36,909 nt of DNA from a virus. The first letter of the stretch is position 1, and every line of letters starts with the position of its first letter. Made by a program: the position numbers and the translations under genes. The notes beneath the pieces are model-generated. The model made no database searches and was not told the origin of the DNA. It was given only the letters and a program-made list of their open reading frames with translations. This document shows positions 24,601-31,703 of this stretch, in pieces. Where the stretch lies: positions 1 to 36,909 of IMG/VR virus record IMGVR_UViG_3300046820_003595. One strand, written 5' to 3'.

Positions 24601-26070
24601 CATAAACCATATCTTTGCAATCAAAGAAAATAGATGCTTTATGGCTGATGATACAGATGAATCTGAAATTACTCTTTTTGAAATAGAAAATTTATTTTCA
24701 AATTCCCATTCGGCAGTTGACTCTGGAGTCCACGCAGAGCTTATTGCAAACTGTCGGTCTTTTCTAAAGTTAATTATTTGATTTTTAATCTCTAAATCTT
24801 TTTCAAGGCAGTTTTTAAAAAATTCATTTAATTTGCCCACACTTCCTTCAAAGGAAGCAGAAACTGTACTCTGATCTAAAGATAGGAACGCTGATGCTTT
24901 TTCTTTCATTTGCTGAATGAAATTTGATATATCAACATCAGATAGTATTTCAGGATCTTCTTTGCTGAAGATTGAAATATCTCTTATGGAGCTGGCCGTT
25001 AGCGCTGCAGAAACTTCCTCTGGAACATCAAGGGTGTCATTTCTCTTTTTTCTAACAAATTCTTTTTCTGGAATAATTTCTTTTGGAATTAATTTTTCAA
25101 TCTCATCTTTCTTCTTTTTTGTTTCTGTTGGTTCAGATGGTGGGCTAACAATAGTATCTACCTTATTAAATTCTAATGGTGCGCTTACTATTGCCGACTC
25201 TGGAGGATTATTAGAGAGATAATCATCTACAAATGAGGTGATAAAACTCTGATTTAGTATACTGATAACATCAGAAGTTTTAAGCTCATGATCTTCTATT
25301 GAAATTTTTGATCTAATAAAATTAATTAATTCCTCAAAAAGACTTCCAGATACAGAAAGCTCTATTCCAACCTGTCCAGAAGTTTTCTCTCTGGATACTT
25401 GCTCAACCATTCCAGTTAGATTTTTATTTCTAACCACCCCACTCTGAGGGCTTACTGCGTTATTTAAGTTCTGTATTTTTGAGTCTGCAGATCTCAAAAC
25501 AGAAAGAGCAGCATCTTTACTTAATACAGTTTTATCTAATTCGTCACCTGAATTATGAGTTAATATTGAAAATAAAATTGCTCTTAACTTCTGATCGAAT
25601 GGGCCATAAAATGAAGTATTCTGATTAAAGCTTAAGTCAGAAGATACATACCATGGGACATCTTTAGATGTAGCCATTGCCGCTTCTTCTGATACTTCTT
25701 CTGTATATATTGTTTGTGCTAAAAGATTTTTATATTTTTCATAAGAATTTTTTATTTCAAGCAATATGTCTTCAGCATAAAGATCTGTTATCATTCCCAA
25801 GTCAAAAGATAGAGAATTAAAAAGATTTCTTTCTTTATCATATTTAGAGAGAGATGACTCGTCTATTCCACCCAATAGATTTGATATATTATCAGCATTA
25901 TCAAATGGGTTTCCTCCTGCAGAAATAATTCTTTCGGCATTAGAAATTGCTTCTGCCAAGATTTTAACCCTATCCGATGGGGGAGGTCTTATATTAAGTG
26001 ATGGATTGAAAAAAACTTCTTTATAGAAATTTTCTATATCTAACTCTATTTGTGCAATCTTTATAATCAT
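18610..26070 (-). CDS. Giant protein of unknown function with dispersed Cys/His sites (2486 aa)
   Basis: Not recognised; it takes a fifth of the window. I see no signal peptide, clear transmembrane helix, NTP-binding loop or polymerase motif. A helical N-terminal region (1-300) is followed by a Lys/Pro/Glu-rich linker (~308-345: TETKKKKDEIEKLIPKE). Candidate metal sites are NCGVCGQV (~602), ANCPCLISS (~827) and LVCEHGHKF (~1010). A segment NADPDGM at ~1055 recalls the NADFDGD motif of RNA polymerase but lacks the third Asp. The C-terminal ~250 residues are helical and basic (KKILSREENLKKKELLIRDF). Composition matches its neighbours (Ser-, Ile-, Lys-rich). It follows the sigma-like factor and a 347-aa unknown at close spacing (12 bases). 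Possibilities are a tape-measure-like or injected virion protein, or a large enzyme with remote homology; nothing decides. Confidence 0.9.
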   Translation of the reverse strand: MIIKIAQIELDIENFYKEVFFNPSLNIRPPPSDRVKILAEAISNAERIISAGGNPFDNADNISNLLGGIDESSLSKYDKERNLFNSLSFDLGMITDLYAEDILLEIKNSYEKYKNLLAQTIYTEEVSEEAAMATSKDVPWYVSSDLSFNQNTSFYGPFDQKLRAILFSILTHNSGDELDKTVLSKDAALSVLRSADSKIQNLNNAVSPQSGVVRNKNLTGMVEQVSREKTSGQVGIELSVSGSLFEELINFIRSKISIEDHELKTSDVISILNQSFITSFVDDYLSNNPPESAIVSAPLEFNKVDTIVSPPSEPTETKKKKDEIEKLIPKEIIPEKEFVRKKRNDTLDVPEEVSAALTASSIRDISIFSKEDPEILSDVDISNFIQQMKEKASAFLSLDQSTVSASFEGSVGKLNEFFKNCLEKDLEIKNQIINFRKDRQFAISSAWTPESTAEWEFENKFSISKRVISDSSVSSAIKHLFSLIAKIWFMDVADKKLNSRIEIGVKSYVNNNALKKDQYSIEDAVSSIQAKMIEQIDSISRRVLETRISDLIASPDFSIKSKSFFAEEVLQNIKITDYISKETINYFQTNENVIDEKKYYALNCGVCGQVTQVPTQYKQIIESFGYETSQYSFFREDGSIITEQELSSKSYGISDEAKEYLSRIINAKMQGKTSREVFSAIEKVSSKTYSWREVNELVAGTTSISGSLDDQISSNIIGHIVRNDILKSLGASTSGSKSIFANKTLCASSLLELADSFKQDQKIVKKLEKKKNFSCLAKIKANYLSPDDISVPEYQYSAYSRISGSMEKRDDELSGYQPGYRFSRNIANCPCLISSDSSIAKSVMDTKKYEGSINYFAIPRIPDGVADSILEKPEFLAASKLDLNYPPTMPDGSLAFNASGSGYLICGKKVSISLFDKDPSSQNYIRNVLTNILKSSGKDSLVSAVKTLIDYGVEINDIKPHVEAILSGVLPRSVAKKTIKELFKLSKFSLAQTIDSSTEEGLSLLKDLGLVCEHGHKFTLEQSWKFAKTHSSVLLSGGNRAAPVPNKNVIAMLNADPDGMFKIIASSYNRGSGSVGLGLLKVKYSEEDLRKSGFITPSEAESMEQLNSHISSGKIFYKSDDGSVYVIGNPQIGLFLDSPWEPNKLSFSSRTDMKIKMFASGQVSTTTEDEDGGVVTMDIPVQEMNVEEISFSDEDDKLNTREIIERYSIFEVLFPGITKDSSIKFHSNPEYAKVICMDSFSEKSVEASKRFINLLRLSRTWGLMAIDSQIDFLSYPNRTPEPPPNLIPKLEEFISSIARNDLGIIEERMSDIQDNFRRLYDVSGLIERNTSYDKFLSLATIAQYYAGFSTPNIINLNDEAARNLIKSELVSAVKNNLSSIFEVDEISLNKVLSPGRISEISSYLAELLYSPYSKHKISDMMDKKIVDYTGRAIVLSYAVDMVENIRSIYQRYFLNKESSFYIGSFGSGMDDIESRIQELISMNGLDSQVPEDGDLFVPNILKMNNELFEEYISIIQNDLKSIYRPEEFFISYISSRGVPPEEEESPQYAAQQAIVFARFSRCFDMAISSIDHVIADLGNKSIGSKSIKSAAKTLDRIAESLILMRDPSNFEQNKERILEGRMLFGEAREIFESNAVQYGRISLDSSLVSFDEGDSASLAPITFGHSVTGITLELSRFSNISERDSSGNEVYRFSRKPYLILLKKISISKGSSSSRTSLSSDNSVGEAYICIVPRDIKVKKLEGGLYQDYDVDILSLISKDLISLNNKQGSEFLSRYIRNLGDLDLSRVFLADVRHKKGYPFSVGETDSAIESFMNRERVFDIRVQKIDYIAPTWPPPNNLLFDNYNVSRDTSDFGDSSTKISEHIRTGFPGDKTQAVGRYYNQVIGSNIDEFIQNLNNFGVSVSSKTAIVSSSHGVVLPVRMLSKQYAYDISNVITKDSLEDIKTQYTLSNADIKIPRDGGPSLDISWAFMANDPQFLDESGLAKTRLIQSGIVQKLQFISLKMNEIFSWFSNEETQAILVDITDFGWGSLSFDNLDSFISSFFSDYSPFVSHKLNEDGIILASLTRLIYDFYASKDDEYNPIEPKLSVMLENARNFTELYNAAVILNKKYKNLTPLLDSVTGVDLAKKENRTTSGLCLRLLDPYSMWYMVTNPMMRTSRGGPINEEDVEDYKSFIASTFGLENIRKEIIRFAKLDDRDLTVDDLFDLNSAYRRLSSDKLKSESLILLARLLKLTITENGEIDSYGPFGFPKKKGVDSDFAKILASIDTLETSVDSSSYLEYPTKIVHSLNDLSNEEIKKIIKEADESAEATILKESGFYATMELEKSLEENPELNEDALFLKEYRKARETYDQVNKVARKKILSREENLKKKELLIRDFVQNNPKIVQSREFARAVNSGERLADFGKIYSMKAGADIRRQNDLSLETIRIAKSIYAQNIRRAKNNISWRKFGQSATEDEGNIMKALYHKWWDAYLNIMAKNYNQE

Positions 26071-26082
26071 ATTTCACTCTAA

Positions 26083-27126
26083 CTAAATACTATTTGTTAG
26101 TATATTTGAAAGAATAGTGGAGGATTCCAGTAGGGCAACCCTTATTCCCTCGTCTTCTGTTCTGGATGCAGGAACTAAAATTAATGAGTTTTTTGTATCA
26201 ATTTTTAAATTGTCTTTTCCACTTAGTTTTAGGTGAAAAATCTTTTTCATTAAAAATTCATATCTTTTCAATAATACTAAATTGTCTTTAATATCTTCTG
26301 GATTTAATAAAGTTAAAAATTTATAATATTCATCATTTAATAGAATAGACTTTGGGTTATAACTAAATAGTTTGGAAATATTTAATCCATCTTCATCATA
26401 TAGCTTTAGATAGTATGGTCGTAAAATTTCTCTACCAATATGTTTTGCTGGTATAAAAAATCCAAATAAACCCCTACCTCTAGTCTTTGTATTTAAGATT
26501 GAGAAAAAATTATCTTTGGGATCAGTTGATATGTTTTGTAGTGGCTTTATTTCTGATAGCAATTCTTTTGAATTATTATTTAAAAAATTAAAATTAACTG
26601 ATTCTAAAATAATATCATTGTAAAATAAAAAAATATCCTCAGAGTATTTTTTTAATATTTCAGAGTTTAAATCTGAATATTTTATCTTAAGATTCATTTT
26701 TGAAATTTCTAATTCTGTTTTTTCAAGATACATTAGAATGCAGATCATGATATTTAATAGTCTAGATTTATTTCTAGCTGGCCTTATCTTAGATCCTGCA
26801 ATATCTATTTCTAGATCTTTTATTTTTTGCTTTACCCTCCCTTTTGCATTGTCTAATAGACTGGAGTAATCTATATTGGATGCTTGAGTCTGAGAATATA
26901 AGTCATAAAATGCAGTTCTTGATTCTCTAAATATTTTTATTGCAGATAAAAGATCTGAAAGATTGCTAGCAATATTTTCAAACGGTATTGATACAAACTC
27001 TTCTTCTATTGCTAGTAATCTTTTCTTTGAAGGATCTCCATTTAACAGAGATTTTTTCAACTGATCAATTTTAAATTCAGAAATCTCTCTCTCTGTCTTT
27101 AGATATTTTAAATAATCCTGTTCCAT
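26083..27126 (-). CDS. Hypothetical protein (347 aa)
   Basis: Not recognised. Mostly helical, Lys/Leu/Ile/Asn-rich. Residues 1-180 look like long helices with coiled-coil potential (YLKTEREISEFKIDQLKKSLL; KGRVKQKIKDLEIDI). A central RGRGLFGFFIPAKHIGREIL patch (~215-235) stands out as basic and aromatic. No cysteine cluster or catalytic motif is clear. Its start shares a base with the sigma gene stop (TAATG), so the two are coupled, and the giant gene follows after 12 bases. The local AT content is very high. Confidence 0.78.
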   Translation of the reverse strand: MEQDYLKYLKTEREISEFKIDQLKKSLLNGDPSKKRLLAIEEEFVSIPFENIASNLSDLLSAIKIFRESRTAFYDLYSQTQASNIDYSSLLDNAKGRVKQKIKDLEIDIAGSKIRPARNKSRLLNIMICILMYLEKTELEISKMNLKIKYSDLNSEILKKYSEDIFLFYNDIILESVNFNFLNNNSKELLSEIKPLQNISTDPKDNFFSILNTKTRGRGLFGFFIPAKHIGREILRPYYLKLYDEDGLNISKLFSYNPKSILLNDEYYKFLTLLNPEDIKDNLVLLKRYEFLMKKIFHLKLSGKDNLKIDTKNSLILVPASRTEDEGIRVALLESSTILSNILTNSI

Positions 27127-27905
27127 TACTTATGTAGCATGTCCCTAATCTTTTTATTTCTAGAAAGATTCTTTAGCCTTAGATTTGCAGCCCATGGAGA
27201 TAGACCAACCTCTTCTGCCGCATCTTTGATGCTATAATCTTCAAGAGAGATTAGCTTTAGGATTCTAGATGTTTTGTCATCTAGTCCTTCGCATACAGAT
27301 GTGATTGAGGCCTCTGCGTCTAAGATTGCCTCTGCTGATTTTCCGGATGAGAATACAGCATCTTCGCTTCCTACCGAATCAATAAACATTACCTCTTCAT
27401 CTAGATTTGCACTCATGCGTGCGCCAATCTCCGAGAATAGAACCTCTTTCTTTGCAGTACGAATTTCTTTTCTATAAGTTCTATCACAAGAGTTGCACTC
27501 TTTTGTGATGTCTATTCCATCTTTTGTTTCAACCTTAAAGGCTTCGCTTCCGCACTCACATACGGATGGAAGTGAGGCATCCTCTGAAAATGAGGATGCA
27601 TTATTTGAAAGCTTGTTTTTGCTACGAATCTTTGAAATAATCTTGTTGTGAAGATGAATATGAAGAAATGTGCTCAACTTAACATTTTTAGTGGAATCAT
27701 AAGAACGAACGCCTTCAATTGCAATAATTGCAAGCTCCTGCTTTACATCCTCTGGAGCGTAGTTTGGAATAAATAGAGAATTTGACATCTTAAATAGGAG
27801 TGGATCAATTTTCTTTAGAACTCGATCAAGTCCCTCTCCGGTATTTGAATTTACATAAAATTCTTCATTGTAAAGCTTTACATTTCCCTGAAAGTAGTTG
27901 CTCAT
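27126..27905 (-). CDS. Sigma-70-like factor with inserted zinc ribbon (259 aa)
   Basis: Would direct RNA polymerase to phage promoters. Residues ~48-97 resemble sigma region 2 (APEDVKQELAIIAIEGVRSYD, then STFLHIHLHNKIISKIRS). A four-Cys zinc site follows (C116, C118, C137, C140: CECGS ... CNSCDRTY). Residues ~205-246 form a region-4 HTH (LDDKTSRILKLISLEDYS, then IKDAAEEVGLSPWAANLRLKNL). Phage late factors of the gp55 type keep region 2 but are shorter; a zinc ribbon between regions 2 and 4 is unusual. AAGGAG lies 6 bases before the ATG after a 39-base gap, the largest within this operon. It may read the GTAC[A/T]AT or TATAAATA-like boxes noted elsewhere, which is inference. Confidence 0.87.
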   Translation of the reverse strand: MSNYFQGNVKLYNEEFYVNSNTGEGLDRVLKKIDPLLFKMSNSLFIPNYAPEDVKQELAIIAIEGVRSYDSTKNVKLSTFLHIHLHNKIISKIRSKNKLSNNASSFSEDASLPSVCECGSEAFKVETKDGIDITKECNSCDRTYRKEIRTAKKEVLFSEIGARMSANLDEEVMFIDSVGSEDAVFSSGKSAEAILDAEASITSVCEGLDDKTSRILKLISLEDYSIKDAAEEVGLSPWAANLRLKNLSRNKKIRDMLHK

Positions 27906-27944
27906 TTTTTCTCCTTGGTTAAAAAGTAATCAGCTAGGAATCAA

Positions 27945-28703
27945 TTAGTCAGACCAGTTACTCATACAAAGCCCTTTGTAGTCGCAGAAGTCGCAGAGCT
28001 TTGAAGGCTTCTTCTGCCAGGTTTGTTCATTTAGAATTAGGTTTCCATATTTTATTATCTTCTCCTCACATTTTTTAAGATCATCAAAAGTAAAGTCCCA
28101 AGACTTTGGCTTACAATCATGTTTGAGAAGTGTGTAGCTTCCAGAAATCTTTTCTAGATCGGGAAGCTCGTTCTTCAATACCATCGCATAAACGAGCAGC
28201 TGAAATTCGTCAAGGTACGCGGGGTTCTTGGTCGTCTTGTAGTCCACTACTTTATAAGCACCGGGGCCGGTCTGGTCAACCCTATCTATAAATCCTTTGA
28301 GAAAAAAATCTCCGATGGTTATTTCGAAGGGTTTTTCGACCCACAGAACGTGAGGAAGGCCGTTAGCCTTTATGTCATTTAGATAAGACTGCATCACTAA
28401 CTGCATATTTTTTGCTTCTGGACCCAGTAAGTCTTGGTTGAAGTCTTTGACCGCTGCTTCCAAGCATTTTTTCATAAGTCCAGGATATTCTGTTGATGGG
28501 AGCTGGTGCTCCATCAGGAACTCGTGGAATTTTTCCAGTGCTAAGTGTAGGCACGATCCAAACTCAAGATGAACCCATGGCTTCTTTTCTATTGGTGGCT
28601 TTTCAATGTAGCCGTACCAATATTTTTTTGGGCAATCTTGAAATGTCTTTATGGAAGATACTGATAGCTTTATTTTTTTTGGTGGTTGATTTTGGTCTTG
28701 CAT
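27945..28703 (-). CDS. Cas4/RecB-like PD-(D/E)XK nuclease with iron-sulfur cysteines (252 aa)
   Basis: A nuclease of the Cas4/AddB/Dna2 group acting on DNA ends. The order of motifs fits: LSVSSIKTFQDCPKKYWY (C24), H53 in GSCLHLALE, GFIDRVD (D140), VVDYKTTK (D154, K156), Q168 in EFQLLVYA, then C237, C240 and C246 (LCDFCDYKGLC), which with C24 would hold a 4Fe-4S cluster. No CRISPR array or cas1/cas2 lies in the window, so a replication or recombination role is likelier than spacer acquisition. It is coupled to the upstream gene (TAATG overlap) in the SbcCD operon. Confidence 0.92.
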   Translation of the reverse strand: MQDQNQPPKKIKLSVSSIKTFQDCPKKYWYGYIEKPPIEKKPWVHLEFGSCLHLALEKFHEFLMEHQLPSTEYPGLMKKCLEAAVKDFNQDLLGPEAKNMQLVMQSYLNDIKANGLPHVLWVEKPFEITIGDFFLKGFIDRVDQTGPGAYKVVDYKTTKNPAYLDEFQLLVYAMVLKNELPDLEKISGSYTLLKHDCKPKSWDFTFDDLKKCEEKIIKYGNLILNEQTWQKKPSKLCDFCDYKGLCMSNWSD

Positions 28704-29584
28704 TAAAATATTTTACTCATTATGGGATCTTGAATCCAGGAAAAAACCTTTGGATTGCCAACTTGTTGTCCAACGTCTAGAGTTTTAGGTGTAATCTGCT
28801 GTATAGATTGAATCCAGCGGCACTCTCTGGAGTCAAAATAATAAAAGACCATCTTTCCTGTTCTTGGATTAATAAAGTATCTGACCAAATTACTACTCTG
28901 TATTGATTCTTGTCCGGTTCTAAATCCATAGGAATCAGATCTCGGAGCCATAGTATTATTGGGCCTGTTAATAATCTTAATTGATTGTGCCATCATTTTT
29001 TCAGGAGTAGATCCATCAATAATTATTAATCCTGCTTTTGGATCAAAGTCTGGATTATTATTTACAGTAGAGACCTTTGATTGGTATGGTTCTTCAGAAA
29101 TTAGCATCTCTAATTTAAAATTAATAAAGCTTAAGCTGGTTTTTCCACCCTCAAATTTCTTAAATTTATCCCTATCAGATGCCTTCATTTCTAAGTCAAT
29201 AAATTCTATTGAAGTTTCTCTTGCCGGATCTCCCCCTAAGTTTACGGAAAGGGAATCAACAACTTCCTTGCCGGGAGGAAGAATATTGATTCCCTGTGTT
29301 TCTTCAAATCTCTTTGTTATTGCACCAAGGGTGGTTGTCCATTCATGCTCAAAAATATCTGAAGAATCTGGTCCAGAAATAGCAACCAGCTTTAAAATAA
29401 CGTTGCTAGAATCTGTTGGAAGCAGGAGTCTGCTTCCAGACATAAAATCAGAATCTATTGTAGGGTCTGTACCATCAAAGGTATAAAATACCATTGATGA
29501 TATATTGGTCTCTACCTCAACATATTCTGGTATACCAGATATAATTTGATTTGTACTCTCTACTACTGTAAGTATTATTGCCAT
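28703..29584 (-). CDS. Putative virion-associated protein with chitobiase-C-like domain (293 aa)
   Basis: The N-terminal ~75 residues match the CHB_HEX_C type Ig-like domain: MVFYTFDGTDPTIDSDFMSG followed by a beta stretch (SSNVILKLVAISGPDSSD) equivalent to the family's 'YYTxDGSxPT ... xLKAxAxDxxGxxS'. This small fold is common in cell-surface and phage structural proteins. The remaining 200 residues are beta-rich and unrecognised, ending near a repeated aromatic pattern (MVFYYFDSRECRWIQS). It sits between sbcC (3-base gap) and the Cas4-like gene (1-base overlap), an odd place for a structural gene. Virion location is inference. Confidence 0.8.
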   Translation of the reverse strand: MAIILTVVESTNQIISGIPEYVEVETNISSMVFYTFDGTDPTIDSDFMSGSRLLLPTDSSNVILKLVAISGPDSSDIFEHEWTTTLGAITKRFEETQGINILPPGKEVVDSLSVNLGGDPARETSIEFIDLEMKASDRDKFKKFEGGKTSLSFINFKLEMLISEEPYQSKVSTVNNNPDFDPKAGLIIIDGSTPEKMMAQSIKIINRPNNTMAPRSDSYGFRTGQESIQSSNLVRYFINPRTGKMVFYYFDSRECRWIQSIQQITPKTLDVGQQVGNPKVFSWIQDPIMSKIF

Positions 29585-29587
29585 ATA

Positions 29588-31702
29588 TTAAACAGAAGTA
29601 TTACCATTATAGAATGAAATTGAGCTCTCTCCATTTATTTTTGATACATCTAAAACATTTTCAAATCTCTCTTTGAGAGAATCATCATGTGTAATTACTA
29701 GAATTTTATATTTACTTTCTAGCTGCTTAATGATGTTAAGAAAGAGCGTTTCAACGCCACTTTTATCAAGGGGAGAGTTAATTTCATCTAAAAGAAGAAA
29801 TTCGAGTGAAGATCCTCCATGCTGAGTGGCTATCTCAGAAAGCGCAATTCTAAGGGAAAGTGCAATTCTAAATTGCTCTCCACCACTCAGAGAAGAGAAT
29901 CCACAAAGAGCACCATCTTTCTTTACATTTAGATCTAGGGTTTCTACAGTTGATATTCCATCCGATCCAACCCTCTGTGTCTCCAGAGATATTGTAAACT
30001 GATCTGAGATAGATGAGAGAATTTTATTTGCCATCTTTTCCAGATCTGAAATTACTGCCTCCAAAAGAAGAGATTGAATTCCACTTTTGCCAAACATTTT
30101 GGTCATTTTCTCAAAGATAGCCAACTCTTCCGATCTTGAGTCAAAAGACTTTTTGATCTCAGAAAGCTCTACCTTTTTTGTTGCCAAAGATCTGGTCTGC
30201 TCTTTAAGGGAGCCTACCTTAATCCCTGTTTGTAGAATTTCTTCTGAAATATCTTCTAGGGAAACTTTTGAAGCCTTCAGCTCCTCATGAAGTGATTGAA
30301 AATTCTCATCCTTTAGAGATTCCAATACCTCTTCGTTTTCAGAAATTTTTCTCTTAATGAGAACCATTCTAGAATAAAGATCTTCTTTTTCAGCCTCACC
30401 TTGAGATATTTCATCCTTTATAAGTTCCAATTGAGAGGACATAGAATCAATCTCTTCTTTGCCCTGCTGAATAGCCAGATTGTCAGACTTTTGCTTTTCA
30501 AGTTCTTTTTTTAGCTCAACTAAATAACTAATTCTTTTTTCTGATGAAGCCTTCTTTCTGGTGTAATGGTCTACCTGAGAGGCATGTTCAGAATGAAGCC
30601 TAGATGAAGTTTCATCATCAACCTCTTGATTGCAAACGTGACACTTTCCTTCGTGAAGATGAATATCAGAGAGCTCTTTTAGCTTAATCTTTGCCTGCTG
30701 AAGTGAGCCTGAGCATTCAATCCACTCCTTTGACATTTTTTCAATTTTAATTTCTATGTCAGGATCAAAAGATAGGGTTTTGATTTTTTTCTCTAAAGCA
30801 GAAATTTTAGATGAAAGTGTCTCACTTTTAGCCAGCCTTTTTTCCAGGTTTGAAATCACCTGATCAAACCTGATCTTCAAATCCTTTCCATTGGATTTTA
30901 GAGAGGAAATCTCCGCTACAGCTCTATCCCAAGCGGCAGTATCTATATTGTTTTTCATCTTTAGATACCGCTCTGATAGGGATTCTACCTTCTCCTGCAA
31001 CGCCAGTTTTTCTTTGCTCTTTTCCTCTAGAAAGGCAGAGGTAGTAGTCAGCTCTGCTTCGCTCAATAGCAGAGATTGAACCTCTAAATTTAGACCGTCA
31101 TATCTGGCCTGAAGTTTTACAATCTCTGTCTGAATTTCTTTTGCCTTCTTTTTTGAATCTTTTTCAAAAGAGTCCCACTTTGAAATATCAACAATACTCT
31201 TTAGAATCTCTTTTTTCTTTGAAGCCTCAGAGGTGGCAAATTCGGAAATATCGTTTTGTCTAAAGTAGGCTGAGTTAATAAAGGTTTTATAATCTATTTT
31301 TAATAGATTAACAATTCTATCGTTGGTATCTCCAGAGGTAGATCCAGAAAGAGACTTCCAAGAACCATCCTTATCAAGAATAAATAGATCAACAGTAGAG
31401 GAAGAAGTGCTTCGCATTCTAACTCTTTTCACCAAATATTCTTTACTTAGGTGAGAAAAATGAAGAGAAACTTCACACCTATTTTCTCCCCAAGTGATAA
31501 CATCGTCCATCGTAGTGGCTCTAGATTTATTATAGAGGCACCAAAGGATTGACTCCATTACAACGCTCTTTCCTGCTCCGTTAGATCTGTTGTAATCCCC
31601 ATCAACTGAGCCGACCAATAGGGCTGAGTTAAATAAAGAAAAATCAATCTCGCTGGATTTATGAGAAAAGAAGTTATCAATTGTTAATTTCATTGGAAGC
31701 AT
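29588..31702 (-). CDS. SbcC/Rad50-type ATPase, gp46-like (704 aa)
   Basis: SMC-like ATPase subunit of the SbcCD/gp46-gp47 complex that resects DNA ends and feeds recombination-dependent replication. Motifs in order: Walker A SNGAGKS (40-46), Q-loop SAYFRQNDI (~144-152), two long coiled-coil arms (~175-340 and ~375-540) flanking the zinc hook CHVC (C354, C357), ABC signature LSGGEQFRIAL (~612), and Walker B LEFLLLDEINS (~635-645). Length is near T4 gp46 and shorter than bacterial SbcC because the arms are short. An in-frame ATG three codons later (31693) is possible. It follows the sbcD-like gene by 1 base. Confidence 0.95.
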   Translation of the reverse strand: MLPMKLTIDNFFSHKSSEIDFSLFNSALLVGSVDGDYNRSNGAGKSVVMESILWCLYNKSRATTMDDVITWGENRCEVSLHFSHLSKEYLVKRVRMRSTSSSTVDLFILDKDGSWKSLSGSTSGDTNDRIVNLLKIDYKTFINSAYFRQNDISEFATSEASKKKEILKSIVDISKWDSFEKDSKKKAKEIQTEIVKLQARYDGLNLEVQSLLLSEAELTTTSAFLEEKSKEKLALQEKVESLSERYLKMKNNIDTAAWDRAVAEISSLKSNGKDLKIRFDQVISNLEKRLAKSETLSSKISALEKKIKTLSFDPDIEIKIEKMSKEWIECSGSLQQAKIKLKELSDIHLHEGKCHVCNQEVDDETSSRLHSEHASQVDHYTRKKASSEKRISYLVELKKELEKQKSDNLAIQQGKEEIDSMSSQLELIKDEISQGEAEKEDLYSRMVLIKRKISENEEVLESLKDENFQSLHEELKASKVSLEDISEEILQTGIKVGSLKEQTRSLATKKVELSEIKKSFDSRSEELAIFEKMTKMFGKSGIQSLLLEAVISDLEKMANKILSSISDQFTISLETQRVGSDGISTVETLDLNVKKDGALCGFSSLSGGEQFRIALSLRIALSEIATQHGGSSLEFLLLDEINSPLDKSGVETLFLNIIKQLESKYKILVITHDDSLKERFENVLDVSKINGESSISFYNGNTSV

Positions 31703-31703
31703 G

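Noticed and set aside
26700-27120. AT-rich low-GC segment of the 347-aa gene as a replication origin
   Set aside because: It is coding throughout, and no iterons or clustered repeats are visible; AT richness alone is not evidence.
27945-28703. Cas4-like nuclease as sign of a CRISPR system
   Set aside because: No repeat-spacer array and no cas1, cas2 or effector gene is in the window; its neighbours are recombination genes.
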